Positions 49,817 to 60,235 of a stretch of 64,000 nt of DNA are shown here, in pieces; within the stretch, counting starts at the first letter, position 1, and the number at the start of each line of letters is the position of its first letter. This stretch comes from Lotus japonicus. Lineage: Eukaryota > Streptophyta > Magnoliopsida > Fabales > Fabaceae. Location: positions 43,115,176 to 43,179,175 of the forward strand of contig NC_080046.1 of NCBI RefSeq assembly GCF_012489685.1. Reading direction: 5' to 3'. Below the pieces are notes generated by a model. The model had not been told where the DNA came from, did no database searches, and was given only the letters and a program-made list of their open reading frames with translations. The translations under genes were made by a program, and so were the position numbers.

Positions 49817-50858
49817 GGCTACATCTACCGTGTGAAACTGACGCACGGTGCTTCAGTTTTTATTTTTGTGTGAGTAGACACAAATACCCTCCATTAATAA
49901 AACAATTCCATACTTCTCCTTCATTGTGTTCTAGCACTTTTCTAGTTTTTGTTTCTCTCACTGTCGGTGGCCACCAAAGTTGAAGCTGGATTTCAACAAA
50001 CCAACAACATCATCCCCTTCACTCACTTTCTTCCTCCCTATTTCTCCCACTTCCGCCAGAGAACATAGTCACTACAACACAGAAGCATTAAAAACACATA
50101 AGCATCACAAAAAATCATTGTTCATGTTCAAAACACAATCACTCACATGGCATACAAACAGATATGCAAAGTTTCAACCTTTTACACAAATATTCACTAA
50201 TACTTACATATCTTTTAAATTAGATCAATTTCTTTTTCCCAAAATCGAAAATTTGAAATTTTTTTTCTGGGTGCATGAATCACTATTTAGATCTTGATTT
50301 TTTTCTCACGCCTCACTTCATGGCGGTGGGAGAAGCATGATATCGACGATGGAGAAGCTCCAAGTCTGGTAGAGGTGAACAGAAAGATCAGTTTTTTATG
50401 GAGTGGAACTTTGTGGCTCGGGGACCGGAGGTGGATGTGGGAGCGAGAAGGGGATGGGGTGTGGAGGGGGAGCGATGGGGGCAGGAAAAGGGGGCGGGGA
50501 GGAAGAGGGAGAAGGGGTGGATGAGGGGATGAAGAAGGCTAGGAAGGGAGAAGAGGTTGGGTGGTGGGGGTGGGGTGGGCTTGGTGAACGTGAACCTTCT
50601 CCGCCTTCGACGGTGGTGTCGACGTGACGAAGGTCGTCCCCGCCGTGGGCTCTGTGATCAGGTAGGGTGGTGGGGGGTGGGGGAATTTGGGAAGGAACAA
50701 GGGTGTTTTTCGTAAAACAATATATATTTAACAAATGAATTTTTTTTAATGGAAATTGATCTATACCGTTCAAATTAAAAATATTAAATCTAACGGTTCA
50801 AGAGTAAACTGAAGCACCGTGTGTCAGTTTCAGTCACTGACACACGGTAGACGAAACC
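49817..50858. mobile_element. Mutator-like element with GC-rich interior
   Basis: Ends are inverted: GGCTACATCTACCGTGTG at 49817 and CACACGGTAGACGAAACC ending at 50858; further in, CACGGTGCTTCAGTTT is mirrored by AAACTGAAGCACCGTGTG. The nine bases outside are AAGTTTCGT (49808-49816) and AGGTTTCGT (50859-50867), eight of nine identical, fitting a Mutator target duplication. The interior shifts from AT-rich to strongly G-rich on the plus strand at about 50330-50690, where minus frames read as Pro/Ser-rich and plus frames as Gly-rich protein. That may be a captured gene piece or simple sequence; no transposase is seen. Confidence 0.7.
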
Positions 50859-50884
50859 AGGTTTCGTCCTTTGTTCATAGACAT

Positions 50885-51763
50885 TGTTGTTCCTGTGTTG
50901 TCATCAATTTTGTTAAAAACAACCTGATGTCCTAGCCGATGTTGTGACATCTGCCTAGGTGAAGGCCAAGACATCCGCCCCTGCTGGCGTGCAATGTGGG
51001 TCCCTTTTGTTATTGGTTTGGAGGATGTGATTTGTTGTTACTTAAGATTCAAGTAACTTATTAAAGGGAGATATACGCGGGTTGTTTATTGTTGGAACAA
51101 ATCAGTGATTGGAGATTTGTTTCTATTCTTAAGTTGTTAATCACTCATATCATATCTTGGAAGATTCTGTGCTGATATGAGTTGGATCAGAGTTGTTCTT
51201 CAGCCCAAGAAACCCTAGTGCCGCCTCTGCTGAAGTATAAATAGAACAAAGACCTAAAACGTGTATTACGAGAGCTAAGACTGAAGATCAAGTGTTTTAG
51301 GATTGTAAGTTGTGTTTTGTTCTTGTTATTTGTGAACTGTTCTTGCTCCCTGATTCTATAAAGCAAGTTTCAGTTCTGTGTTGTGTTTGAGTGTCAAACA
51401 AACCTTGTGTTATTGTTGTTACCAATCACTGTGGCAGTGATTGAGGAAAAGTGAGAGGGGCTCTCATACTTAGGCTGTGGTTCTAAGTAGAATACCACTG
51501 GGTAGATTAGGTTAAGAACAATGAACTTGATGTGTTCATGTGTGTCTGTAATACCTAGTTCTTGAGATAGTGAAATTCCTTTTTATTGGGCGAAAGCTAA
51601 CCAGACGTAGGTGTAGTTTCACCGAACTGGGTTAACAACTTCCTGTGTCTTGTTTCCTTTTAGTTGTTTGTTGTTTTGTGTTCAGGTCTTTCAGTCGTAT
51701 GATGTTCTAATCGATTGTCCCAGCATCGTGCAGGACATTTGTTCTAAGGGATCTAGAATTTCA
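50885..51763 (+). mobile_element. 5' LTR (879 bp) of a Ty1/copia derivative
   Basis: Begins TGTTGTTCCTGTGTTG and ends AGAATTTCA, immediately followed by AT and the initiator-Met primer-binding site TGGTATCAGAGC (51766-51777). The five bases before it, GACAT (50880-50884), recur right after the element at 52788-52792. Confidence 0.85.
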
Positions 51764-51829
51764 ATTGGTATCAGAGCAGGCACCCCTGTTCTGTGTGGGT
51801 GAGCTCCAGGGAGATATTTTCTTGATCTC

Positions 51830-52705
51830 ATGGACAATAAGGAGGGAGGATCGATCAACAGGCCACCAATCCTGGATGGCTCCAATTATGATTACTGGAA
51901 GGTTCGAATGATAGCCTTTCTCAAGTCTATTGATATCAAAACTTGGAAGGTTGTTGTCAAAGGCTGGAAGCATCCTGTCAAAGCTCAAGCAGAAGGAAGT
52001 ACATCTACTCCTGAAGAAAAACCTGAGGATGAATGGACAAGTGCTGAAGAAGAAGCTTCTCTGGCAAACTCAAAAGCAATGAATGCTATCTTCAATGTTG
52101 TGGACAAAAACATGTTTAGATTGATTAATACTTGCACTGTTGCCAAAGATGCTTGGGAGATTTTGAAAACAGCACATGAAGGTACAACCAGGGTGAGGAT
52201 GTCTAGACTCCAGATGCTTACTACTCGTTTTGAGAACTTGACAATGACAGAAGATGAGACTATTTCTGAATATCACATGCGTGTGCGTGATCTGTCAAAT
52301 GCTTCATTTGCTCTGGGAGAACCTATGTCAGATGAAAAGCTTGTGAGGAAAATCTTGAGGTCTGTAACCAGCAAGTTTGCAATGAAGGTCACTGCTATTG
52401 AAGAAGCTCAAGATATCAGCAGTTTGAAAGTGGATGAGCTGATTGGTTCTCTGCAGACTTATGAGTTAAAGTTGGGTGAAAAACCTGAAAAGAAGACCAA
52501 AAGCATTGCTTTTGTATCCAACACCACTGAAGGAGATGATGCTGATAGTGAAAGTGAGAATCTATCTGAAGCTCTGGCCCTTCTTGCTAGAAAATTCAAC
52601 AGAGCTCTAAGGAAGATAGACAGAAGGACTAGGCCAAATGTCCAGGACATTAAGTCAGACAACTATAAAACCTACAATTCCCTGTGTTTTTTTTCGTTGA
52701 TTTAA
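51830..52705 (+). CDS. Copia gag (UBN2 type), intact frame truncated into LTR
   Basis: An uninterrupted 291-codon frame starting MDNKEGGSINRPPILDGSNY, 53 bases after the primer-binding site. It contains the gag pre-domain (YDYWKVRMIAFLKS), the UBN2 core (AKDAWEILKTAHEGTTRVRMS, RLQMLTTRFENLTM) and LVRKILRSV. The reading frame runs to about residue 280 as real gag; the zinc knuckle and all of pol are missing, and the last residues are coded by the 3' LTR remnant. A full element would continue with protease, integrase and RT, so this is a deletion product. Whether it is expressed is unknown. Confidence 0.85.
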   Translation: MDNKEGGSINRPPILDGSNYDYWKVRMIAFLKSIDIKTWKVVVKGWKHPVKAQAEGSTSTPEEKPEDEWTSAEEEASLANSKAMNAIFNVVDKNMFRLINTCTVAKDAWEILKTAHEGTTRVRMSRLQMLTTRFENLTMTEDETISEYHMRVRDLSNASFALGEPMSDEKLVRKILRSVTSKFAMKVTAIEEAQDISSLKVDELIGSLQTYELKLGEKPEKKTKSIAFVSNTTEGDDADSESENLSEALALLARKFNRALRKIDRRTRPNVQDIKSDNYKTYNSLCFFSLI

Positions 52706-52787
52706 TTTATGTACTGTTGTGCAATTGTCGAACCGATTGTCCCAACATCGCGTTCGACATCTGTCCTGTGCGAGAACCAGAATTTCA
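52676..52787 (+). mobile_element. Remnant of the 3' LTR
   Basis: About 112 bp that align with the last 120 bp of the 5' LTR (CCTGTGT, GATTGTCCCA, ending AGAATTTCA) but with many differences. It is followed by GACAT, the target duplication. The gag frame is fused directly to it near 52675, so pol and most of the 3' LTR were lost. Confidence 0.75.
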
Positions 52788-52814
52788 GACATGGCAAGCT
52801 ACGGCAGTTGTGGG

Positions 52815-53534
52815 TAGGGGTGGAAATAGGCCGAGTCAAGCCGAGCCAAGCTTTGCGTGGCCTAGGCCTGGCATGTATTCTATTTTCGTGGCCCAAGCAT
52901 GGCCTGTGGCCTATCAATAGGCCAAATTTTATGGCTTGGCCTGGCCTTTTCTAAGGCCTGGCCTGGCCTACAAGCCTTCTTAAAAGCCTATTTAACATAC
53001 AATTTTATCAAAAGAAGCTCATTAGATTGGCGGGCTAATAAGCCTTTTATATATCATTGCACTTTCTTTTCAAATAAAAAAAACTTGTATCATTGCATTT
53101 CAAAAACTAAACATATATCATTGCAAGAGAGGTTGACTTGGCAGCGGTAGATCGGCAGTGGCAGCTGGCTGCAGCCTGCGTCCTGTGCGGCTGAGGATGT
53201 ATTATGCTGAATATGTTTGGAACGTTTCTAATCTAGGTTAAGGTAGGGACTTAGGGTTTTCTTTTAAGCTAAAGTATACATCAGTTTAAAAAAAATTAAT
53301 TTACATATAATTATATTATATTTATTTATATTATTAATAAGAATAATATATAAGTAGGTCGGCCTATCAGGCCAAATAGGCTTTTTAAATTGTTTGGGCC
53401 TGACCTTTTTAGTTAAACAAGCCTTTTAAAAAGCCTAAGTCTGACCTTTTTAATAAACGAGTCAGGTCGGGCCGAGCCTCAGACGAGCTGAGCCATAGGT
53501 CCCTGACGAGCCGCCTGGCCTATTTCCACCCCTA
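52815..53534. mobile_element. Non-autonomous hAT element, 720 bp
   Basis: Perfect 18-base inverted ends TAGGGGTGGAAATAGGCC, flanked by the eight-base duplication GTTGTGGG (52807-52814 and 53535-53542). TIR sequence and an 8 bp duplication are hAT features. Subterminal GGCCTGGCCT and GGCCTATCA repeats abound on both sides, and the middle is AT-rich. The homologous locus near 60425 reads GGTTGTGGGAAACATGA without the insert, which confirms the borders. Confidence 0.9.
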
Positions 53535-53733
53535 GTTGTGGGAAACATGACTGTGGAAAAAGCTTCGCTCGTAAGAATAGTTTGAGGGAGATTGAGGTGA
53601 AACTGATCTAAACAAAATATCAAAATGCAACACATTTATGAATATGTTTTTAATCTTCGTAAAATTTGAAATTTTGTACCATGTATTTCAAGGCCTAAAA
53701 GTACCATCTATAGCAATAAAGTAACATGACAAA

Positions 53734-53845
53734 GTCCTCGTACGATAGTTCATATGGTAGGAGCTGGGGACATATGGGTTGGGTAGGGGTGGTCCATGGA
53801 TCGATTCCTAGCGGGTGCAATTTATCTTTCCAATGTAGCAAAAAA
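53734..53845 (+). mobile_element. tRNA-derived SINE, about 112 bp
   Basis: Begins GTCCTCGTACGATAGTTC, carries an A-box-like ATGGTAGGAGCTGG and a B-box-like GGATCGATTCC, and ends in an A-run, all typical of a tRNA-related SINE. A perfect 16-base duplication AAAGTAACATGACAAA flanks it (53718-53733 and 53846-53861). The related loci at 60620 and 62565 read GTAACATGACAAATTTTC with no insert. Confidence 0.9.
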
Positions 53846-54565
53846 AAAGTAACATGACAAAATTACAAAACCGTAAATTTCAAAAATGAAACATACATAC
53901 AACCTCGGCCCGATTTGTAACGCCCCGAATTTCGGGTGTCACTTTAGTAACCTATTAAAGTAAATATGCAATATTTTCCAAAAGAATGTATAAACACGAG
54001 TATATTGTTTTTTTCTTTTCGAAGTATTTCCAAAACATGTCATGCATACTCTCAACTGTAAATAAGTTTACATTAAACCTTGAACAAGGCGAGTATCTAC
54101 AACCCCAAATATAAATTTCTAAACTCATTTTGCAAGCTTAAACCAATAACGGTAAGCTCTCTAACCCAAGGCTCTAGCCCTACACCCGACTCTATTCTTT
54201 GAGTCATCCACAGTTCTTCAAGTTCTTCTCTCCAACTCGTACGAAGGTCAAGCTCCATCGAAGATTCTCCATCGCCTAATAGCGTTAAGCGCCCAAACAA
54301 CAAGTAGCAAATAGAAAGGGTTAACTCCATACAACTACCACATATAAAAGAGAAAAGCATGTTATTCAAATCTAATACATGCCATGGTAAGTAAGCTACC
54401 AATTTAATTCAGGATAGATGACACTGTATATCTAACAACATGAAATCAAATCATAAATCAGCATATCAGCAAAATCAACGATATGGTTTTAACTCAGATA
54501 TCAACAACTTAACAACATATATTTACTCAAATATCCACAACTTAACACCCTAGGTTTAAATCAGA

Positions 54566-54770
54566 TAACAATAAAATCAACAATATAACATCAAAACAGA
54601 TATCAATAACCTCAACAATATAACATCAAATCAGATATCAACAACCTCAACAATATAACATCAAATCAGATATCAATAACCTCAACAATATAACATCAAA
54701 TCAGATATCAACAACTTCAACAATATAACCTCAAATCATATATCGACAACCTTAACAATATAAATCAAAT
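54566..54770. repeat. ~35 bp tandem repeat within the gypsy LTR
   Basis: Units of AACATCAAATCAGATATCAA followed by CAACCTCAACAATAT, about 35 bases each, repeated four to five times with small changes. Confidence 0.85.
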
Positions 54771-54989
54771 CCAATATATAAGTGCCATGTAGTACAACTA
54801 TGTGTCACTACCAAGACGTGTCAAATCAAAGGCGTCTCGCAAGATGGGACAGTCACCTGGAACGAAAACCATTGACCTGCCACTTAATATGCCACGAAGG
54901 CCCCACCACAATATGCCACACAGGCTCCATAATATGTCACACAGGCTCCACAATATGCCACACATGCTCCACAATATCAGTCAAACAAT

Positions 54990-55332
54990 AACGTCTCGCA
55001 AGACGGGACAGACGTGGAACGACAACCACTGAATGTCACTTAATAACGCCTCAAAAGACGGGACAACCATGTGGAACGACAACCACTGAATGCCACTTAA
55101 TAACGCCTCGAAAGACGGGACACTCATGTGGAACGACAACCACTGAATGTCACTTAATAACGCCTCAAAAGACGGGACAACCATGTGGAACGACAACCAC
55201 TGAATGCCACTTAATAACGCCTCGAAAGACGGGACACTCATGTGGAACGACAACCACTGAAAGCCACTTAATAACGCCTCGAAAGACGGGACAGGCATGT
55301 GGAACGACAACCACTGCACTGCCACTAAGTCT
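54990..55332. repeat. 57 bp tandem repeat, six units, within the gypsy LTR
   Basis: Units start at 54990, 55047, 55104, 55161, 55218 and 55275, each containing AAGACGGGACA and GGAACGACAACCACTGAATG. Units alternate between a CAAAAG/ACCATG form and a CGAAAG/CTCATG form, so the last rounds of copying were of 114 bp dimers. The minus strand stays open through the array because 57 is divisible by three. Confidence 0.95.
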
Positions 55333-57430
55333 CAGCCCTATATGCCAAAATCAATCAACAATAACCATGTCTTATCCACTAGAAAGCAGTAATGACAGAA
55401 ACCAGTAAACGACCGAAGCCTCTCAGAAAACGGAGACACACGTCTCAATAAGTTCACTCGGCCAAAGCCTTCAGAAAATATTTGGCACAAGCCTCAGAAA
55501 CATTCAATATAAGCAAGCATACAACATTGAAACATACCAACATTTCAATCAATTGCCAATCAAGTTTAAACAACTTCATCTCAAGCGCATGCAGTGCGAT
55601 AAAAGCATGCAAGACTCAAAGACGCTCTAAAACTGAGTTACCCTTACCTTAGCCAATTTCTCCACCCAAGCTCAACATCCCAGTCCAATCCAAAATAAAG
55701 CTCCCGAACTCAGCAAGTTCCTCGGGCGTCCTCCTCAGTTGTGAAACCTCACCAATTGCTCCAAAGTCTCTTTCCTCAGCTCAACTCGTTCCAAACCTTA
55801 AGCAAAGTATCATTGCTTAGTCGCTAAGAAACAAAACAACTAATAACACTATCAAAACCCGAAAAGAAGCTTTCGAAGCTCTAGAATTCGACATTTAGAC
55901 ACGAATGGACAGTAAGACATGTTTTCGCTAAAATGCGCATAACTCGAGCTACAGAACTCTGAATGACACGAAACCAACGCTAAAATTTCTACAACGCATA
56001 GGGCTACGCTATGGTTCAGGCCATACAAACCCAAAAATTATTTTTGGACACGGTACAGCTCCAAAAAGTTTCGGCTACTTTAGAAAATAGGGTTTCCGAA
56101 CTTTTTCTTCGATCCAATTTAATTCCTAGGTATTCGTAGGTGATATCTAGGCCAGGGAAACTCTCAGAAATATTTAACGACTGAAAATACGACTTAGGGG
56201 TATTTTGGTCAGGAATTAATGACCAAAAACTCAAAGTTGAAATTCTGAAAAACAAAATTGATGGGGTTGTCACAACGACGTTTATAGCACTTAATCTCAA
56301 GGACACTAAGCTTGGTTGCGACTTTTTGATAAGAAAGTAAGCACATGTGAAGAAAATGGGTTTTTAGTCAGTTTTTCAGATCTTCGACGACTCGGTGAAA
56401 ATCCGAACGATTCGACAATGATTATAGCATGTTGGGTTGTAGTAGAAGATAGTTGGAAAGAAAAATCGAGGTAATTAGACATTTTTACAAAAAGCTCAAA
56501 ACTTTGAGCACAAAAAGACATAGAAAAACCCAACAGAAAGAAGAAACAGAAGTAAGATTAAGCATCCTTACCTCTGCACCTACGCGTAGCTTCTGAAATC
56601 AGGACGATCGGGCAAGAATTGAAAAAGCTCTGCTCCTCTCTCTTTCTCTCTCTAGCTCTCGGCCACTTTGGGAGAAAATGAGATATTTTCTCATTTTTTC
56701 CCTTTTTATAGGTGAGGGGAAAATCCGAAAAATCGATATTTCGCGGTTTTGGTCGTTTTGGTACTTTCATCTGCTGATAAAAATTGATTATTCGGCGACA
56801 GAATGTCGAAACTCAAATCAAGGTTCATTTAATTGATTAAAACATCTCAAAGACGGTGTGGGCCGATTTACGCCGAAAAACTACTTTTTGCAGTCGACGT
56901 CGGATGAAGAAACTTCCTTCAAGAAAGATATCAAAAACGTCGAAAGGAATGAGGCAACTCGGATGGAAAATTTGTTAGAAGCTTCGAATAGAAAAACTCT
57001 TCATTCAGGGTCTTAATTAAAGTCCCCGAGAAGTTAAAGTCTAGCTTCGACGGACTTCCAGGAAGCGAAACCTAACAAGTGTACAGTCCAGGGTTTCATA
57101 TCGAAACACTGGTAATGGGAAAAATACTCAGAGGTTCTTATTCTACCTTCAATTCTAAAATTCTCTTAAACAGTGCTCCAGGAGCGGATATAGCCTTTTT
57201 CGGACACTCTCGACCTTAGTCGGGTGCGAATATGGCTCGTGCTATTACTTAAGCTGACTACAGTGTCAACCTTAACATAATCTGAACTTAATTATTATAT
57301 AAATAGTTTTCGTGACTCGTAATAGGATTCGAGTCATGAAAATAACATAAAACAATAAAATATAATTACTTAATTAATCAACACGATTAAAGTAAATAAA
57401 TAATCTAATTATTTAATTCGGGGTCTTACA

Positions 57431-58860
57431 ATACTACCCCCTAAAAAGAAAGTTTCGTCCTCGAAACTTGGCGTCAGAGAAAAGCTCAGGAATAACATTC
57501 CCTCACATTTCCTTCCACCCTACAAGTAGCGTCAGAACGCATCCCAAATCTGGGATAAGTCACAACGAATTCACCTCAAGGGTGACGTACAAGACAAAAG
57601 CAATACTTAAGGTATCTATCAATCATCTTCAACTAGGCATAGATAACATGCTCATGCTAGTTTTCTAAGCATCTACATCAAACGCCTACATGAACGACCT
57701 CACAGGTATCGTCATGCTCTCACGCGAACAACTCAACCATAATATTCACAACCATAAACATCGGGCTAATACTATTCTAATCTCGTCACAAGCTTCTTCT
57801 ACCAACAGACTCACACTCAAAATTCATTGACCAACACCTCATAAGCAAATTGTCATCTTAGAATCTAACAATCCATTAACGTCATCTCTTTTTGAAACTA
57901 TCCACATTATAACCATCAAATCAACTTTTCTCTTAGTCACAAATTAAATCACAACTTATCTCAACTCTTAACACTATACACAACTCGAGACTCATCATCT
58001 CTAGCTTGATCAGTCTCACGTCAATCAATCCTTAGTCTTTCAACCTCCAAATATCTAATTGCTAACATCACACTTAAACCACTAACTCTTATTCACTCAT
58101 TATTCTCCATCTACATAATCAATCTTGACCCTTAGATTTCAATTCAACTTATCAAATCTCTATTGCTAACCTTAACATGTTCCTCTGAAATCCAAAACCA
58201 TTGCTTGATCATTGCTTATTCCTCTAGAGTCTAACTAGGCGACAGTCCATCAAGTCTAGTCTCTTAGTGCAATTAGCACGAAGTCACATAACCTATGGTT
58301 TCATAACTTTCGAAAGAATACTTAAGACTCTCCAACATTGAATCTCTTGACTTAGTCTACCTCTACTTTGAGTAACGCAAACTAACCAATTAATGATTAT
58401 ACGACAATCATCAACTTCCAAAGATTTAAATCTTAATCATCTACAATCAAGTGCTTAACATAAACTTACCTCTCAAACCCGACTAATCATCGATCAAATC
58501 TAATCAATCCTCCTATCATAATCCAAGCCAGTTGTGATTCCAAATACCATCCCCTCAATATTAAGTTGATCAGACTCAATATCTTGAAGATGAAAATTCA
58601 GAAAAAAAAACCCACTAGTATGGCCAATGAGTCTATCTCATCAAGTAGTCACACCTAATATGATATCGTCTATTAATCTATTCAATCTCTAACATATCTG
58701 TACAAAACAACTTTTAGGCTCAACAACTTCTCTGAACCCTATACAACTGTTCTAATCAGAACACAAACATCAGTCAAAGGAATGTGCCTAATGCATACTC
58801 TTTTCCCTGTTCAAAAACATATAGTCTCTACCTGGAATACCGCATAACAAAGCAGGCAAA
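57431..58860 (-). mobile_element. Decayed internal 3' part of the gypsy element
   Basis: Starts with the polypurine tract on the minus strand. The rest is C/T/A-rich on the plus strand with no open frame of note and no recognisable integrase motif, as in very old retrotransposon interiors. The left limit near 58860 is a guess from the change in composition. Confidence 0.4.
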
Positions 58861-59045
58861 CAACAAGTACAGTTAATATTTTTGTGGGGGTACTAACCAT
58901 CTAGTCAAAAGTTAAGGGGTTAGTGCTCAAGGCAACAACAACAAACAAGAAACATATAGTAGACAAAATAAACAATTATTATATAATACATAAGGTAACA
59001 CTCTGTCAATCGATCGACACCCAGCCGATCAATTACAGAGTTCAA

Positions 59046-59124
59046 ACAACCTAGCACAGAAGACCTATTCCCCAACAGCTCTGGTTTCTCAACAACCTAG
59101 CACAGAAGACCTATTCCCCAACAA
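59046..59124. repeat. Direct repeat of ~33 bp
   Basis: CAACCTAGCACAGAAGACCT and the following CCCCAACA occur twice (from 59047 and from 59093), 46 bases apart. Confidence 0.8.
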
Positions 59125-59990
59125 AATCAAACGTACGATTTTACGTTTTTAGGTAGTGAATTCGAGTTAAATCGAGTGTAAAATCGTTTTCAGGTAAACT
59201 CGGGTAAAATCGAGATAAACTCGTTAAACTCGTGTAAAATCGCGATTTTATAACGAGTATAACGAGTACAAAAGATTTTTTTTCCCCTGTTTTTAATCAA
59301 AACGACGTCGTTTGGGGGGGGTTTATTTTATAATTTTGACTAGGGTTCAGAAATAGAAACGCGAGTTCCGTCCTAGTTCAATTCTGCTCGACTTCCATGA
59401 CTGCTTCTGCGTTCAATTTTGCTCGAGTTCCGTCCTAGTTCCTTCCTCTGCTCGGTCACGTTCCTTCCTCTGCTCTCTGCGTTCCAGTCCTCTGCTCGAG
59501 TGCTCGGTCACGTTCTGCTTCTGCTTGAGGTGAGTCCACGTTCTGTTCTCCTCCTCTGCTGTTGCTTTTGTAATCGCGAGTTTAGAAATTAGAACCATGG
59601 TTGTTGGCACTTAGTTGTTGCTATGTTGATTCTTGGTTGTTGCTATGTTGATTTTGTTAGAAATTAGAACCATGGAGTTTAGAAATTAGACATTGGCTGT
59701 TGTTCTGTTGTTATCTCCTCTGCTCTCCATGTCGTTTGTGTTGGCCAAGGTTATTTGGATTATTTAGTGCTTTTATGTATGAACTTAAACGTTTTAGTAA
59801 TTTAATTTATGGTTTGAACTTGTTCTTATCACTATTGTTGGTGATTTGGTTCATTTTTAATGTTGTTAGTGTGCGTTCATCACCATAATAGTGTTTTTTA
59901 AATGTATTTTTTGCATGCGGTAAACTCTTACGAGTTTACAAGTCGATTTTACGAGTCGAGTTTACCTAAACTCTCGAGTTTGATTACCTT
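59120..59990. mobile_element. Possible TIR element rich in CGAGTTTA motifs
   Basis: Both ends carry clusters of AAATCG, CGAGTTTA and ACTCG in opposite orientation: left AATCAAACGTACGATTTTACG-like, right CGAGTTTGATTACC. Between them lies less AT-rich, leader-like sequence with an ACGACGTCGT site at 59302 and TTGGTTGTTGCTATGTTGAT repeats at 59610-59660. This could be an element that took up a gene's 5' end. No target duplication was found, so the call is tentative. Confidence 0.4.
59302..59311. promoter_or_regulatory. ACGACGTCGT palindrome, no gene attached
   Basis: Fifth copy of the palindrome, flanked AA and TT, just before a stretch containing CTAGGGTTCAG that looks like a plant gene leader, inside the possible element at 59120-59990. 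Confidence 0.35.
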
Positions 59991-60014
59991 GGTTATATGT
60001 TTTAGTCGCAGTAT

Positions 60015-60235
60015 GAAACATTCATACAACCCCTACCCGATTCCTCGAATTTTATATGTGTAAGGTTATATGTTTAAGCCCCAGTGTGAAACATTCATAC
60101 AACCCTTGCTTGATTCCTCGGATTTTCTATGTGTGCGATTATATGTTTTAGCCACAATATGAAACATTCATAAAACACTTACCCGATTTCCTCGAATTTC
60201 TGCCTGTTGGAATGCCTTGATTCCATTGGATCACG
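60015..60235. repeat. ~73 bp minisatellite, three units
   Basis: GAAACATTCAT starts units at 60015, 60088 and 60161 (73-base spacing); each unit also contains CCCGATTCCTCG or close variants and TATATGTTTTAGCC. Further copies are at 60660-60760 and 62602-62870, with one broken copy at 53888. Confidence 0.9.

Larger units (their letters stand above)
52793..53915 (-). repeat. Copy 1 of unrecognised dispersed repeat, with two insertions
   Basis: Outside the hAT and SINE insertions, this matches 60410-60690: CTACGG.GGTTGTGGGAAACATGA, then the GGGAGATTGAGGTGAA stretch, then the ATGCAAC.CATTTATGAATATG tract. It ends inside one unit of the ~73 bp minisatellite (GAAACATACATACAACC), where the gypsy LTR begins at 53916. 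The coding strand of the family appears to be the minus strand (see 60249). Confidence 0.75.
53916..57430 (-). mobile_element. Long Ty3/gypsy LTR (3.5 kb), 3' LTR
   Basis: On the minus strand it runs TGTAAGACCCCGAAT (57430) to ATTCGGGGCGTTACA (53916), with inverted TGTAA...TTACA ends. The sequence preceding it on that strand, TTTAGGGGGTAGTAT, is a polypurine tract, and before it lies GAGGACGAAACT, a phrase I associate with the end of plant gypsy pol. So this is the 3' LTR of an element oriented leftwards. It contains two internal tandem arrays (54566-54770 and 54990-55332). It interrupts a minisatellite unit of the repeat family at 53888. ORFs inside are repeat artefacts. Confidence 0.8.

Noticed and set aside
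50396..50773. Pro/Ser-rich minus ORF and Gly-rich plus ORF
   Set aside because: Low-complexity GC-rich core of a Mutator-like element; no recognisable protein.
54981..55325. Minus ORF with repeated QWLSFHM units
   Set aside because: Arises because a 57 bp tandem repeat has a length divisible by three; it lies within an LTR.
54990..55332. CRISPR-like array
   Set aside because: Units are contiguous tandem repeats without unique spacers; plant LTR context.
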